From Sphingomonas sp. KR3-1 (GTDB lineage Bacteria > Pseudomonadota > Alphaproteobacteria > Sphingomonadales > Sphingomonadaceae), in assembly GCF_040049295.1 (NCBI RefSeq), contig NZ_JBDZDQ010000002.1, positions 186,001 to 250,000 of the forward strand: a stretch of 64,000 nucleotides of DNA, given 5' to 3'. The notes under the pieces were generated by a model. It did not search any database. It was not told the origin of the DNA and saw only the letters and a list, made by a program, of their open reading frames with translations. Of the stretch, positions 63,483-64,000 are shown piece by piece; the stretch's first letter is position 1; every line of letters starts with the position of its first letter. The position numbers and the translations under genes were made by a program.

Positions 63483-64000
63483 CCAAGCCCTTCCGCATCT
63501 CCCGCGGGGTGAAGACCGAGGCCGATGTGGTCACGGTATCGATCCGGGCGGGGGCGCTGGAGGGGAAGGGCGAAGGCGTTCCCTATGCCCGCTACAGCGA
63601 AAGCGTCGAAAGCGCGCTGGCCGAGATCGAGCGGGTGCGCCCGGCGATCGAGGCGGGGGCCGGGCGCGAGCAACTGCTGGCGCTGCTGTCAGCGGGTGCC
63701 GCGCGCAACGCCGTCGATTGCGCGCTGTGGGATCTCGAGGCGCGCGAGGCGGGCAGGAGCGTCGCCGAACTGCTCGGTGCGCCCGAGCCGGTGCCGCTCG
63801 CCAGCGCGCTGACCATCGTGATCGACACGCCGATGATGATGGGGGCTGCAGCGCGCCGCATCGCCAGCGCGCCGCTGCTCAAGGTCAAGGTCGACGGCCG
63901 GCTGCCCGATGCGCAGATCCGGGCGGTGCGCACCGCCGCGCCGAACGCCAGGCTGATCGTCGATCCGAACGAGAGCTGGGACGCCCGGCTGGTCGAGGCG
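63440..64000 (+). CDS. dgcA: Enolase-superfamily racemase/epimerase, DgcA-type, partial (3' end outside window)
   Basis: 187 codons are present. ATG 63440 lies within the end of dgcN. The N-terminal capping domain (FALTKPFRISRGVKTEADVVTVSIRAG, GEGVPYARYSESVESALAEI) and NAVDCALWDLEAREAGRSVAELLG match the dipeptide epimerase branch. LLKVKVDG carries the catalytic Lys-x-Lys, and LIVDPNESWD the first metal-ligand Asp. With dgcN it would racemise N-acetyl-D-glutamate to N-acetyl-L-glutamate. An L-Ala-D/L-Glu epimerase is the main alternative. Confidence 0.82.
   Translation, partial: MHRTLTARHDRFALTKPFRISRGVKTEADVVTVSIRAGALEGKGEGVPYARYSESVESALAEIERVRPAIEAGAGREQLLALLSAGAARNAVDCALWDLEAREAGRSVAELLGAPEPVPLASALTIVIDTPMMMGAAARRIASAPLLKVKVDGRLPDAQIRAVRTAAPNARLIVDPNESWDARLVEA

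Overview
The window is about 64 kb of GC-rich, gene-dense DNA with many 1-4 base start/stop overlaps. The gene types (Caulobacter/Sphingomonas-type TonB receptors, an AcvB/VirJ-MprF lipid module, RegBA, cytochrome bo3) and the REP-like intergenic repeats point to a sphingomonad-like alphaproteobacterium. This is a judgement from content; no marker RNA gene is present.

Region 1 (1-20133) is a polysaccharide and galactose/arabinose utilisation locus. It has a partial clan-A-like glycosidase, a sulfatase, a TonB-dependent receptor, three GH43-type proteins and a GH5-like enzyme. Sugar catabolism comes from a Gfo/Idh/MocA sugar dehydrogenase, SMP-30 lactonase, IlvD/EDD dehydratase, mutarotase, sodium symporter, 2-keto-3-deoxygalactonate kinase and KDPGal aldolase. 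Together these form a complete De Ley-Doudoroff route from galactose to pyruvate and glyceraldehyde-3-phosphate. A FadR-type GntR regulator sits in the middle, and six copies of an AT-rich operator-like motif mark the promoters of these units.

Region 2 (20240-28448) has an MHS-family transporter and a tight cyoABCD-surf1-regB-regA operon (quinol oxidase plus redox two-component system). Region 3 (28449-31101) is a small lower-GC island with an AAA ATPase and a DUF4276 TOPRIM-like protein, a probable two-gene defence system.

Region 4 (31102-38533) has a secreted hypothetical protein, a membrane glycosyltransferase, a FecI-FecR-FecA-like signalling and uptake system, and a GT2-GtrA protein. 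Region 5 (38571-48708) has an AcvB/VirJ-like hydrolase, a DUF2147 protein and MprF in one operon, divergent from a PDZ-response regulator-histidine kinase operon. It ends with a GH18-deacetylase-GT2 triple fusion and a small membrane protein. Region 6 (49025-53344) is a DUF2946-TonB receptor-PepSY-small peptide unit, probably for metal acquisition.

Region 7 (53481-64000) is amino-acid catabolism. After a half-length asparaginase-like gene come hutIHGU on the minus strand and hutF-hutC on the plus strand, with a perfect palindrome between them. Then a LysR gene, dgcN and a partial dgcA form a likely D-glutamate module. No rRNA, intact tRNA, CRISPR array, insertion sequence or prophage was seen.
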